Assembly (NCBI GenBank): GCA_030041005.1
Contig: JASHOR010000148.1
Location: 1-64,000, forward strand
DNA from: Xanthobacteraceae bacterium
GTDB lineage: Bacteria > Pseudomonadota > Alphaproteobacteria > Rhizobiales > Xanthobacteraceae
Direction of reading: 5' to 3'
DNA: 64,000 nucleotides
Part shown: piece by piece, positions 1 to 7,548 of the stretch
How positions within the stretch are numbered: position 1 is the stretch's first letter
Layout of the letters: every line of letters begins with the position of its first letter
The notes under the pieces: model-generated
Database searches by the model: none
What the model saw: only the letters and a program-made list of their open reading frames with translations
Told to the model about the DNA's origin: nothing
Program-made: the position numbers and the translations under genes

Positions 1-187
1 GCTTGCCCCAGAGTTTGCTCAGGCGGTCGGCGAACATGCGCGCGGCGATGTCGGTTGCGCTGGCGGCGCCGTAGGGCAAGATGAAGCGTACGGTTCGCGT
101 CGGATAGACGTGCTGCGCCACGGCGCTGCATGCGAATTGCAGGCCCACGGCAATCGCCAATGCGGCCAACGCGATGAGCCGTCGCAT
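1..187 (-). CDS. Bug/TctC-family tricarboxylate-type solute receptor, N-terminal fragment cut by the window edge
   Basis: The first 62 codons are visible and the gene runs off the window. A signal peptide (MRRLIALAALAIAVGLQ, ending near AVAQ) is followed by YPTRTVRFILPYGAAS and then TDIAARMFADRLSKLWGK, the typical start of Bug/TctC receptors (a Y-P-x-R-x-(I/V)-x-x-(I/V)-x-P-(F/Y)-xx-G opening followed by D-xx-AR). These proteins bind carboxylates in the periplasm for tripartite TTT transporters, but many copies in alpha- and betaproteobacteria are orphans. The ATG at 187 is preceded by a strong Shine-Dalgarno (AGGGAGGA, about 6 nt away), which fixes the start. The ligand is unknown. Confidence 0.85.
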   Translation of the reverse strand, partial: MRRLIALAALAIAVGLQFACSAVAQHVYPTRTVRFILPYGAASATDIAARMFADRLSKLWGK

Positions 188-223
188 CGCGATCCTCCCT
201 GCCTGGATCGATCGTTCCGCCCG

Positions 224-295
224 GTGTGGCGGTTCGGAAGTCCGCATCATTCTTGCGGCGATCCCGTCATGCGGACTTCTGAACCAAAGCCACAC
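224..295. repeat. Short palindromic repeat A (MITE-like)
   Basis: An imperfect inverted repeat. The left arm (224-247) reads GTGTGGCGGTTCGGAAGTCC then GCAT. The right arm (269-295) is its complement with a 3-nt insertion and one mismatch. The core GGTTC(A/G)GAAGTCCGCAT resembles the arms of repeats B and C. It is separated from repeat B by ACACTAG...CTAGTGT, itself a 7-bp inverted repeat (292-317). Confidence 0.6.
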
Positions 296-310
296 TAGAT
301 CAATAAATTG

Positions 311-385
311 CTAGTGTCCTTCGATTCCGAAGTTCGCAAACGAGGGTGCCGCATAATGATGCGAACTTCGGAATCGGGACACTAG
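311..385. repeat. Short palindromic repeat B (MITE-like), nearly perfect arms
   Basis: A hairpin-forming element. The left arm 311-338 starts CTAGTGTCC and carries GATTCCGAAGTTCGCA. The right arm 360-385 is the reverse complement except for a 2-3 nt difference after GTCC. The ends are CTAG/CTAG and the loop is about 21 nt. It has no coding capacity and lies directly upstream of the truncated kinase. I interpret it as a non-autonomous mobile repeat; a structured terminator is possible but there is no T-tract. Confidence 0.7.
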
Positions 386-423
386 CGTAGAAATGCGCAA
401 TCCCGTCTTAATCCAAATCGGAG

Positions 424-1326
424 TTGCCTGTAGGACAAGTGCACCTCTTGCTCGATCACGTCGAGCGCGAGAAACAAGCCAAGCAGCATCAATATATCCT
501 GGCGAAGGAGTTGCATCATCGCATTCAGAATCTGTTCACGGTCATCCAGGGCGTGATCCGCTTCAGCCTGCCGGGTAACGGGCTGGTCCACGCAGCCGCG
601 ATCAGAGAGCGCCTGATGGACCGGTCGCAATCGATGTCGGCCGCCAATCGGGCGATCACCGATTCGATGGGCGACGGTGTTCGTCTGCTGGATCTGATTG
701 TTGGAGAAATCGACGGATTTCAGTCGCGGTTCGAGGTCACCGGCGGCTCCAGCCTGGTGCTGAGCGCGCAAATGACCCAAGACCTTTCCTTGGTCCTCCA
801 CGAGCTCGTTACCAATGCACTCAAATATGGCGCCCTGTCGGTTCCGCACGGCCACATAGACTTGCGGCTCGATTGGACGGACGGGATACTGACCTTCTCA
901 TGGCAGGAACGTGATGGCCCGACGATGATACAACCTCGCGGCTCTGGATTCGGCAGCCGGATTCTCGGCACTTTCGCCAAGGGCTTTTGCCGCGATATCG
1001 AGACGAGTTATGACCCAAGCGGGCTTCGCTACACATTGCAAATCGAATCCGACCGCATCAGATGCGTCGAACCTTCGCCGGGGAAACAGCCCCAAGGGCT
1101 CGCCCAGCAGCCGCGCTCGCGCCCAAAGTGCGCGATACTCTGCGTGCCCAAGCGCCGCACCCAAGCGAGATCCGCGAACCGGAGCTGGAAAGCTAGTGTA
1201 CCGTTTCCGGAGTTCGCATCATTGAGCGGCGTCCTTGTTTGCCAACTTCGGAATCCAAGGATCCTCCTTGGTTCAGAAGTCGGGGGCGCGACCAACGAAG
1301 CGCCGTTGTGGTGTCATGCAGCCTGA
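424..1326 (+). pseudogene. HWE/HisKA_2-type sensor histidine kinase, sensor part missing, probably a fragment
   Basis: Residues 24-40 contain the phospho-acceptor box ELHHRIQNLFTVIQGVI (His at about 31). HELVTNALKYG, the N box, follows, then WQERDGP and GSGFGSRIL, the G boxes of an HWE/HisKA_2 ATPase domain. Recognisable homology stops near TLQIES (about position 1055). No PAS, GAF or membrane sensor remains, and the frame opens only at a TTG at 424, 39 bp after repeat B. The last ~90 codons are unlike a kinase and run through repeat C, so the ORF end is not native. I read it as a kinase truncated at both ends by repeat-associated rearrangement. A short soluble HWE kinase starting at the TTG remains possible. 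Confidence 0.55.
1193..1258. repeat. Short palindromic repeat C (MITE-like), diverged copy
   Basis: Begins CTAGTGTACCGTTTCCGGAG then TTCGCATCATT, matching the reverse complement of the right arm of repeat B with a few substitutions. The opposing arm (about 1240-1256) carries CAACTTCGGAATCC. A further half copy, GGTTCAGAAGTC, follows at about 1270, matching repeat A. Repeats A/B and C bracket the kinase fragment. Confidence 0.55.
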
Positions 1327-1681
1327 AATCAGACGCATCGTGGTGGCGGAGGCGCATCGGCGGCGCACCGGCCGCTATCCTGTAGGCGTGCACTCTCTCG
1401 GCACCGGCGAGACCTTCAGCATAGAGCCTGCCGCCGGCGGCTTTGTCGATGTTGCGTCGGGGCTCAAGGTTCGCATCGAAGGCGATCGGATCGTCGTGCC
1501 GGCGCTGAACGCGACGGTCGATTTTGCTCTGGTCGACGACGTCGGATTCGGTGGCTACGATCACTTGAGCGGCGAGCCGTTTTCCGGCCGCGCCGGCGGC
1601 GGCGCCTCGGTCACGCTTTATAGCGCGGACCAAAGAGATTATTTTCAGTACGCCGTTGTCTCCCCCGACGATCGCATCTGA
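1316..1681 (+). CDS. Hypothetical protein (121 aa)
   Basis: I do not recognise this protein. It is 121 residues with no signal peptide or membrane segment, and its second half is rich in Gly and Asp with alternating hydrophobic residues (VRIEGDRIVVPALNATVDFA), suggesting a beta-rich fold. The chosen ATG at 1316 follows the repeat-derived sequence; an open frame extends further 5' into repeat C but that part is unlikely to be native. It sits 20 bp upstream of the SDR gene on the same strand, so the two are probably cotranscribed. The codon pattern (G/C-rich third positions) supports a real gene. Confidence 0.5.
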   Translation: MQPEIRRIVVAEAHRRRTGRYPVGVHSLGTGETFSIEPAAGGFVDVASGLKVRIEGDRIVVPALNATVDFALVDDVGFGGYDHLSGEPFSGRAGGGASVTLYSADQRDYFQYAVVSPDDRI

Positions 1682-1701
1682 GCAAACGCCGGCTGGAACG
1701 C

Positions 1702-2454
1702 ATGACACAGAAATTCTCGGGCAAGCGTATCGTGGTGACCGGCGCCGGGCGCGGCCTCGGCTTTGCGTTCGCCGAACGGCTTGGGCGCGAGGGCGCCGGC
1801 GTCATCGTCGCCGATATCGACCGCGCGCTCGGAGCCGACGCGGAGCGCAGGCTGACCGGTTCCGGCATCGAGGCGCGCTTTGTCGAAACCGACATTGCCT
1901 CGGCAGCCTCCGTCGAAGCGATGGCGGTGAGTGCCGCCAAGGATTGCGGCGGCATTGACGGCCTGGTCGCCAACGCCGGCTGGGCCAACAATGTCGGCGG
2001 CAAGGCCTACAACGAGATCGCTCCCGAGACCTGGGATCGCATGATGGCTATCAATGTGCGCGGCACCTGGCTCACCGTTCGCGCCGTGGGACCGCGGATG
2101 AAGGACGGCGGTGCGATCGTCATTGTGTCCTCCGACACCATTTACTGGGGCGCGCCCAACCTGCTGCATTACGTGACCAGTAAATCGGCGCTGGTCGGCA
2201 TGACGCGATCACTGGCCCGGGAACTCGGACCGCGAAACATCCGGGTCAATTGCCTGTTGCCAGGCTTGACCATCGGCGAGGCCACCAAGGACATTCCCGA
2301 CGCGCGCTGGAACGATTACGCCGAGCGCACCATCCTCAAGCGCAAGCAACGGCCCGACGATCTCGATGGCGTCGTGGCGTTTCTGCTTTCCGACGACGCC
2401 AAGTTCATCACCGGACAAACGCTAGCGGTCGATGGCGGCTTCTCTCTCCACTGA
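1702..2454 (+). CDS. SDR-family NAD(P)-dependent oxidoreductase
   Basis: A classical short-chain dehydrogenase/reductase of 250 aa, the usual length. The cofactor motif TGAGRGLG lies at residues 13-20, acidic D38 after the second strand suggests NAD(H) preference, NAG is at 91-93, the catalytic Ser at 143-144, and YVTSK gives Tyr157 and Lys161. The C-terminus TGQTLAVDGGFSLH is typical of FabG-like enzymes. The substrate is an alcohol or ketone that cannot be named. The start ATG is 20 bp after the preceding small ORF. It may act with the nearby nitroreductase and F420 genes, but nothing in the sequence proves this. Confidence 0.9.
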   Translation: MTQKFSGKRIVVTGAGRGLGFAFAERLGREGAGVIVADIDRALGADAERRLTGSGIEARFVETDIASAASVEAMAVSAAKDCGGIDGLVANAGWANNVGGKAYNEIAPETWDRMMAINVRGTWLTVRAVGPRMKDGGAIVIVSSDTIYWGAPNLLHYVTSKSALVGMTRSLARELGPRNIRVNCLLPGLTIGEATKDIPDARWNDYAERTILKRKQRPDDLDGVVAFLLSDDAKFITGQTLAVDGGFSLH

Positions 2455-2650
2455 GAGCAGGCCGCCTGCGGCAAGGCCCCCGCGGGACCGCGTTGATGCC
2501 TGGGTACGAACAGGCTTCTGAGGCGCCACACTCATCGCGATTGACACGATCATTGCGCTGCGCCGAGATGCCGCCATGGCCCTGCGCCGTGGTGCCAATC
2601 GCCACCGCAGCGGTTGCGCCGGCGCGGGGCCTTCACGGCAGTCAAACGTC

Positions 2651-3292
2651 ATGAACAGCGATCGCAAGCTCAGTGCCGCCATCGATGAACGCCAGTCGAT
2701 CCGCCGCTTCCGGCCGCAGCGGGTCGCGCGGACGGTTGTAAAACGGCTTCTGGCCGCGGCCATCCGCGCACCGTCGGCGCACAACCGCCAGCCGTGGCGG
2801 TTCGCCGTGCTCGACGAGGAGGCGACCAAGCAGCGCCTTGCGAACGCGATGGGCGAACGTTTGCGCTCCGACCGGATCGCCGACGGCGACGATGCGAATG
2901 CAATCGACGCCGACGTTCGCCGTTCCTATTCGCGGATCGCCGACGCGCCGCTGGTCATTGTCGTCTGCATCGATGCGCGGGTCATGGACCGATATCCCGA
3001 CGCTCGCCGCAACCAGGCCGAACATCTGATGGCGGTACAGAGCACGGCCATGGCGGTGCAAAACCTGCTGCTTGCCGCCCACAGCGAAGGACTCGGCGCC
3101 TGCATCATGTGCGCGCCGCTATTCTGTCCCGACACGGTCCGCGATGCGCTCGATCTGCCGCGGGAATGGCAGGCGCAGATGCTCCTCACAATCGGGGCGG
3201 CGGCGGGCGACGGCAAGGGACGCCCGCGGCGCGCCGCAGAGGAGATCGTCATCTGGGTCTCCGGCGAGGATGCGGTCCGAGCCCGCTCCTGA
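2651..3292 (+). CDS. Free-standing FbiB C-terminal-domain-like nitroreductase (probable dehydro-F420-0 reductase)
   Basis: An FMN-dependent nitroreductase-fold protein of 213 aa. The FMN-binding signatures are RQSIRRF (14-20) and PSAHNRQPWRF (41-51). The stretches MDRYPDARR, MAVQSTAMAVQNLLLAAH and MCAPLFCPDTVRDALDLP are the hallmarks I associate with the C-terminal domain of actinobacterial FbiB. In mycobacteria that domain reduces dehydro-F420-0, made from phosphoenolpyruvate, to F420-0. The cofE gene in this window encodes only the ligase domain, so this gene would supply the missing half. It is on the strand opposite the cof operon and converges with it. The ATG at 2651 begins the conserved domain; the 196 bp upstream hold no clear gene. 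The assignment to the FbiB-type group is strong; the enzymatic role is inferred. Confidence 0.8.
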   Translation: MNSDRKLSAAIDERQSIRRFRPQRVARTVVKRLLAAAIRAPSAHNRQPWRFAVLDEEATKQRLANAMGERLRSDRIADGDDANAIDADVRRSYSRIADAPLVIVVCIDARVMDRYPDARRNQAEHLMAVQSTAMAVQNLLLAAHSEGLGACIMCAPLFCPDTVRDALDLPREWQAQMLLTIGAAAGDGKGRPRRAAEEIVIWVSGEDAVRARS

Positions 3293-3332
3293 TCACTTAC
3301 GAATCGCCGCCGATCCGCTTCGCCAGCAAAGT

Positions 3333-4289
3333 TCAGGCGTGCTTGAGCCGAGGGATGATGTCGCGCGCGATGGTTTCGATCTGTTGCGTTTCATAGCGAT
3401 AGGGCACGAAGATAATCTTCTGCGTGCCGACGGCGAGATGTGCCTTGAGCTGCTCGACGCATTCGTCAACGGTGCCGAGAATGGCGCTGTCCTTGGTCGA
3501 CTCGCTCCAGGACGCATAGTCCCATTCCTTGCCAAGCCACTCCATCATCTCGCTCTCCACCGCGGCGCGCGACTTGCCGACGCGGATGGGGAGCTGCGAG
3601 GCGTTCAGCAATTTATCGGGATCCTTGCCGGCGTCTTTGGCGAACCCGCGGATCTTGGCCCACGACTTGGCGAAGCTCTCGGGCCGGTAGAAATAAGTGA
3701 GCCAACCGTCGCCGGTCACTGCAGCGCGCTGCAGCACGCGGTCGACGTAGCCGCCGATCAACAGCGGCGGATGCGGCTTCTGCACCGGCTTGGGGTACAT
3801 CACGCCGGCGGGGATCTTGTGGTACATCCATTCGCCTTTGACCATGTCCTCGGTCCAGAAGCGCTTCAGGATGTCGAGATTCTCGTCCATGATCTTGCCG
3901 CGCTTTTCGAACGGTATGCCGACCGCGTCGAACTCGCGCTTGTACCAACCCGAAGCCAGTCCCATGATCAGTCGGCCGTTCGACAGCAGATCCATGCTGC
4001 CGATCTGCTTGGCCAGGATAACGGGGTTGCGCATCGGCAGGACCAGAATGCCGGTACCGAGCTTGATCTTTTTGGTCCGCGCCGCGATCGCCGTGAGCAA
4101 AGTGAGCGATTCTATGATGGGAAAATTCGGCTGCACGCCGAGCAGGACATGGTCCCAGGCCCACAGCGAATCGAAGCCGAGCTGCTCCATTCTGATGCCG
4201 TAATCGATCAGCGCGCTGACATCGGGCATTTCCGGATAGGCGGTGAAATTACGCACCGCGATGCCGAACGTGTTGCTCAAGGGCGTCAT
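3333..4289 (-). CDS. LLM-class oxidoreductase, probably F420-dependent
   Basis: A luciferase-like monooxygenase-superfamily protein of 318 aa with a TIM-barrel pattern: GIAVRNFTAYP at the N-terminus, EQLGFDSLWAWDHVL, TKKIKLGTGILVLPMRNP, LSNGRLIMGLASGWYKREFDAVG, and PLLIGGYVDRVLQRAAVTGDGW. LLM enzymes use FMN or F420. The F420 operon directly upstream argues for F420, either as hydride donor in a reductase or as acceptor in a dehydrogenase. It is the last gene of the cof/CoA-transferase run, 32 bp after the CoA-transferase beta gene. No signal peptide, so cytoplasmic. The substrate is unknown. Confidence 0.85.
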   Translation of the reverse strand: MTPLSNTFGIAVRNFTAYPEMPDVSALIDYGIRMEQLGFDSLWAWDHVLLGVQPNFPIIESLTLLTAIAARTKKIKLGTGILVLPMRNPVILAKQIGSMDLLSNGRLIMGLASGWYKREFDAVGIPFEKRGKIMDENLDILKRFWTEDMVKGEWMYHKIPAGVMYPKPVQKPHPPLLIGGYVDRVLQRAAVTGDGWLTYFYRPESFAKSWAKIRGFAKDAGKDPDKLLNASQLPIRVGKSRAAVESEMMEWLGKEWDYASWSESTKDSAILGTVDECVEQLKAHLAVGTQKIIFVPYRYETQQIETIARDIIPRLKHA

Positions 4290-4321
4290 TCTTCGTTCTC
4301 CATGATTGAGGGGAGCGGCAC

Positions 4322-5092
4322 TCAGCCGATATAGAGCCGCAGCGGATCGAGCATGCGCAGCACGGACAGTTCGCGATCGGTGGGCGGCTCGGTGAGGCCG
4401 ACATCGGAATCGAAATCCAGCTTGAAGCCGGTATTGTCCTGCACCTGCTCCCGCGTGACGCCGAGATTGAGCGCCAACGGCTTTATCCGGTGCGTGTTCT
4501 CATCGAAGCCGAACACCGCAAGGTCGGTGACGACCCGGAACATGCCGCCGAACGGCAGTCCGCTTTGCCGCCTGGTATCCTTGCCGTGCATCCAGCCTGG
4601 GCTGGTGATGAAATCGACGTTCTCGACGAAACGCCGCTTCTCATGCTTCATCGCCACGATCATGTTGGCGAGGCTGGCGATATCGTTGCCGCCGCCGGTC
4701 CCCGGCAGCCGGACCGCCGGGTGGTTCGCGTCGCCGATGAACGAGCTGTTCAGATTGCCGTACTGGTCGATCTGCGCGCCGCCCATGAAACCGATGTCGA
4801 CGTAGCCGCGCTGCAGCAGCAGCAGCACGTCGGCGCTGCCGAGCACCATGTTGGCGCGCGCCGTGCATCGCTGGTCGTTGGTCGACGGCGGCAGCTTGCC
4901 GGGTTCGACGAAGGCGCCGACCACGCCGCCCTCAAACAGGATGGTGAGGCCCGGACAATGCAGCCGTTGCGCAAGGGTCGCCGCGAGCAGAGGAATTCCG
5001 ACGCCGGCAAAGACCACCATGCCGTCCTTGAGCTGACGCGCGCTCAGAATGGCGAGCAATTCGGCCGCGGTGTAATCGGGCTTATGCGTCAT
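4322..5092 (-). CDS. Class I CoA-transferase, beta subunit (GctB/IpdB-like)
   Basis: A 256-residue beta subunit of a family I CoA-transferase of the glutaconate/IpdAB group. Recognisable stretches are VFAGVGIPLLAATLAQ, ILFEGGVVGA (the Glu lies where the catalytic glutamate of this family occurs), FMGGAQIDQYGNLNSSFIGD and GTGGGNDIASLA. It should pair with the alpha subunit encoded immediately upstream, whose stop codon it overlaps by 11 bp (ATG at 5092). An open frame continues 90 nt further upstream but would run deep into the alpha gene. Related proteins transfer CoA between carboxylic acids, or in IpdAB hydrolyse a ring in steroid breakdown. The substrate is unknown; an acid produced by the cluster is likely. 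Confidence 0.85.
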   Translation of the reverse strand: MTHKPDYTAAELLAILSARQLKDGMVVFAGVGIPLLAATLAQRLHCPGLTILFEGGVVGAFVEPGKLPPSTNDQRCTARANMVLGSADVLLLLQRGYVDIGFMGGAQIDQYGNLNSSFIGDANHPAVRLPGTGGGNDIASLANMIVAMKHEKRRFVENVDFITSPGWMHGKDTRRQSGLPFGGMFRVVTDLAVFGFDENTHRIKPLALNLGVTREQVQDNTGFKLDFDSDVGLTEPPTDRELSVLRMLDPLRLYIG

Positions 5093-6083
5093 AGATCGAA
5101 TTTCCCAAACGCGCGGCGGCAAGCACTTCTTCGATGCCGATGAGGTCGAGGAACTCGGCCCAGGACTTCGGCCCGTAAACAAAGCGATCGAGATAATCGC
5201 GCATCCCGGCGATCGGATCCTTGTTCACCAGGCCGACGTAGTATTCCATGTGCCTGATCATCGGTTCGTAGACGCCGTAGCATTCGTGCGGAGCGCAGCC
5301 GAACGGCACTTCGACGATCGCGTCGACGGTGAAAAACGGAATTTTCGTCTGATCGGGTACCCGCCGGATCTGGTCGTTCGAGACGATGCGCTCGGTCGAG
5401 AGGATAACCTTGTTCGCCGCCATGGCGAGATCGATATCGACGAATTGCAGGCCATCGATCTGCGCGTTTCCGTAGGCATCGCATCGCTGCACGTGGATCA
5501 GCGCCACATCGGGGTTGAGTGCCGGGACAAGCAGCAATCTTTCGCCCGTGAACGGGCACTCCATCTCCTTGGCTTCCGGCCGCTGCTTGAGAACATCGGA
5601 GCCGAGCATCGTCCGGATCGGCATGAACGGCACGCCCATGGCGCCGGCGCGCAACCGCATGCCCATGGCGAGATGACTCCACTCCTCGAACCGCGCCTTG
5701 CCGCTCTCCACATGATGCCGCATCACCTTGGAAACACCCCATAGGATGCCTTGGCTGAACCAACTGGTGATGATGTGCTCGCAGGCCCCGGAGGCAAACA
5801 GCAGGTCTCCGTCGCTCGAGGTGATGCTGCGCGAGCAGGTAAGCTTCTTTTTCCCCGCGCGGATCAACGACCAGATCAGCGCCATCGGCGTGCGCGACAT
5901 GGTGCTTCCGCCGATCCCGACCAGATCGCCGTCGCGTACGAACGAGGCCACATCGTCGAGCGTGACCACCTTCTCGCGCAGGCTGCGATCGCGCTGCGCC
6001 AGATCCCTGCGCAGCTTCTCGTAAGGCTTGACTTGATTCACTTGAGTTGGCTCATGCCGGTGCGTTGCGTCCAATCTCGGCAT
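5082..6083 (-). CDS. Class I CoA-transferase, alpha subunit (GctA/IpdA-like)
   Basis: 333 residues. The N-terminal half shows DLVGIGGSTMSRTPMALIW, SSDGDLLFASGACEHIITSW and MGVPFMPIRTMLGSDVL. The C-terminal half shows NPDVALIHVQRCDAYGNAQI and SNDQIRRVPDQTKIP, all typical of glutaconate CoA-transferase A-like subunits. The ATG at 6083 has a good ribosome site (CGAGG, about 6 nt away) and overlaps the PLP-enzyme gene by 32 bp; a GTG at 6041 would remove the overlap but lacks a comparable site. It is coupled with the beta gene (11-bp overlap). Together they should form a cytoplasmic heteromer that activates or transfers a carboxylic acid as its CoA thioester. Confidence 0.85.
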   Translation of the reverse strand: MPRLDATHRHEPTQVNQVKPYEKLRRDLAQRDRSLREKVVTLDDVASFVRDGDLVGIGGSTMSRTPMALIWSLIRAGKKKLTCSRSITSSDGDLLFASGACEHIITSWFSQGILWGVSKVMRHHVESGKARFEEWSHLAMGMRLRAGAMGVPFMPIRTMLGSDVLKQRPEAKEMECPFTGERLLLVPALNPDVALIHVQRCDAYGNAQIDGLQFVDIDLAMAANKVILSTERIVSNDQIRRVPDQTKIPFFTVDAIVEVPFGCAPHECYGVYEPMIRHMEYYVGLVNKDPIAGMRDYLDRFVYGPKSWAEFLDLIGIEEVLAAARLGNSIYDA

Positions 6084-7548
6084 TGAAATCCTCGATCTGC
6101 CGATCCCAGGCGGGAATCGTGTCGACGAGCCGCCGCCAGAAGTCCTGTGTCCTGCGACTGTCGAAATCCTCGATCGACACGCCCTGCTGCTCGACCCAGG
6201 TGTAATAGCCGAGGTTGAATATCCGGTTGCGGTCGAGATGGGTCAGTTCCTGGACGCGATCGTCGGCGATGCCCTCGATATGACGTCCAAAAATCTCGCC
6301 GGCATTGACCTCGTCGAAGCCGTCCGGATATGTCCGTGCCCGATAGGTCTCCCGTTCGCTGCGATACATGGCGGCGCTGTCGGTCGCGACCGTCATGACC
6401 ACGTCGTCGGGCCCGTAGTCGAGGTGCTTGGCGAGCTTTATGGCGGCAACGATGTTCGCCAGGCTGGAAATTCCGAAGCATTCGAACAGACGAATCAGTT
6501 CCGCATCGATCTTGCGGCGCCTGGCGAGATAGGCGCGGCCGCAATCGTCACCGAACAGAAGATTGAGCGCATCGGTAGCCGCATCCGAGACCGCAACCAC
6601 GACATCGGTATTCATGACGTTATGAATGAGCGGAATGTGCTTGTCGCCGATCCCCTGGATGTTGTGCTCGCCATAACCGTTGCAATACATGGTGGGACAT
6701 TCGGCGGCCTCCACCGCGACAATCTTGCTGCCGTGCTCCTTCTTGAGGCGATCGCCGGCTGCGATCGTTCCGGCCGAGCCGGTCGCCGAGACGAAGGCAG
6801 CGAGCCGGTAGCTTTCGTGCTCGCGCCGCAGTTCCTCGAACACCCGGTCAAAGGCCTGACCGGTGCAATGATAATGAATCAGATAATTTGCAAACTCGGA
6901 GAACTGGTTGAAAATGACGTTATCGGCGTCACGCTCAAGCTCGGCGCATTTGTCGTAGATTTCCTTGACGTTGCTTTCGGTTCCGGGCGTGCGAATGATG
7001 TCGGAGGGATCGGCAACCCACTTCGCCAGCCAGTCGAACCGCTCGCGGCTCATGCCGGCCGGAAGCACGGCAACGCCGCGACAGCCGAGAATGCGCGATA
7101 TGGCGACGCCGCCGCGACAATAATTTCCGGTGGACGGCCAGATCGCGCGCTGCCGCGACGGATCGAAAGCCCCGGTGATCAGCCGCGGCACCAGGCAGGC
7201 GTATGCGGCGAGCACCTTGTGGGCGCCGATCATGGGAAAATTGCAACCGATCAGGACCGCAATCGGCGCCCTGACCCCGGTCAGTTCCGGCGGCAGCACG
7301 ACATGCATCGGCACATCGAGGCGCGACTTTCGGTCCGGCCCGTTGAACCAGTGCACCCGCCAGAGGTTGCCCACGTCGGGCGCATCCGCGTCGACTCGCG
7401 CAAGGTCGGGGGCTCTGCCGTTTGCGGCCTGCGCCGGATTGGCCAACTCGCTCCACGTCGGGAGGAATCCGCCGACCTGCTTGAGGCGGTCGAGCGCGGC
7501 ACGGCGGCGGCGGCGGTCGACGATCTCGGGCTCGATCACTAGGCTCAT
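6052..7548 (-). CDS. Fold-type II PLP-dependent enzyme (threonine synthase/cysteine synthase superfamily)
   Basis: A 498-residue protein of the tryptophan synthase beta/threonine synthase superfamily. The probable PLP Schiff-base lysine is K111 in NFPMIGAHKVLAAY. STGNYCRGG (139-147) is the cofactor-contacting Asn loop, and SATGSAGTIAAGDRL is the glycine-rich phosphate loop. It is longer than simple cysteine synthases; the C-terminal ~150 residues (RSERETYRARTYPDGF onward) are family-specific. The ATG at 7548 overlaps the stop of the CofCGH fusion by 4 bp (ATGA), so it is translationally coupled to F420 biosynthesis. It may perform a beta-elimination, deamination or racemisation on an amino acid-like intermediate. 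The exact reaction cannot be read from the sequence. Confidence 0.8.
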   Translation of the reverse strand: MSLVIEPEIVDRRRRRAALDRLKQVGGFLPTWSELANPAQAANGRAPDLARVDADAPDVGNLWRVHWFNGPDRKSRLDVPMHVVLPPELTGVRAPIAVLIGCNFPMIGAHKVLAAYACLVPRLITGAFDPSRQRAIWPSTGNYCRGGVAISRILGCRGVAVLPAGMSRERFDWLAKWVADPSDIIRTPGTESNVKEIYDKCAELERDADNVIFNQFSEFANYLIHYHCTGQAFDRVFEELRREHESYRLAAFVSATGSAGTIAAGDRLKKEHGSKIVAVEAAECPTMYCNGYGEHNIQGIGDKHIPLIHNVMNTDVVVAVSDAATDALNLLFGDDCGRAYLARRRKIDAELIRLFECFGISSLANIVAAIKLAKHLDYGPDDVVMTVATDSAAMYRSERETYRARTYPDGFDEVNAGEIFGRHIEGIADDRVQELTHLDRNRIFNLGYYTWVEQQGVSIEDFDSRRTQDFWRRLVDTIPAWDRQIEDFNAEIGRNAPA

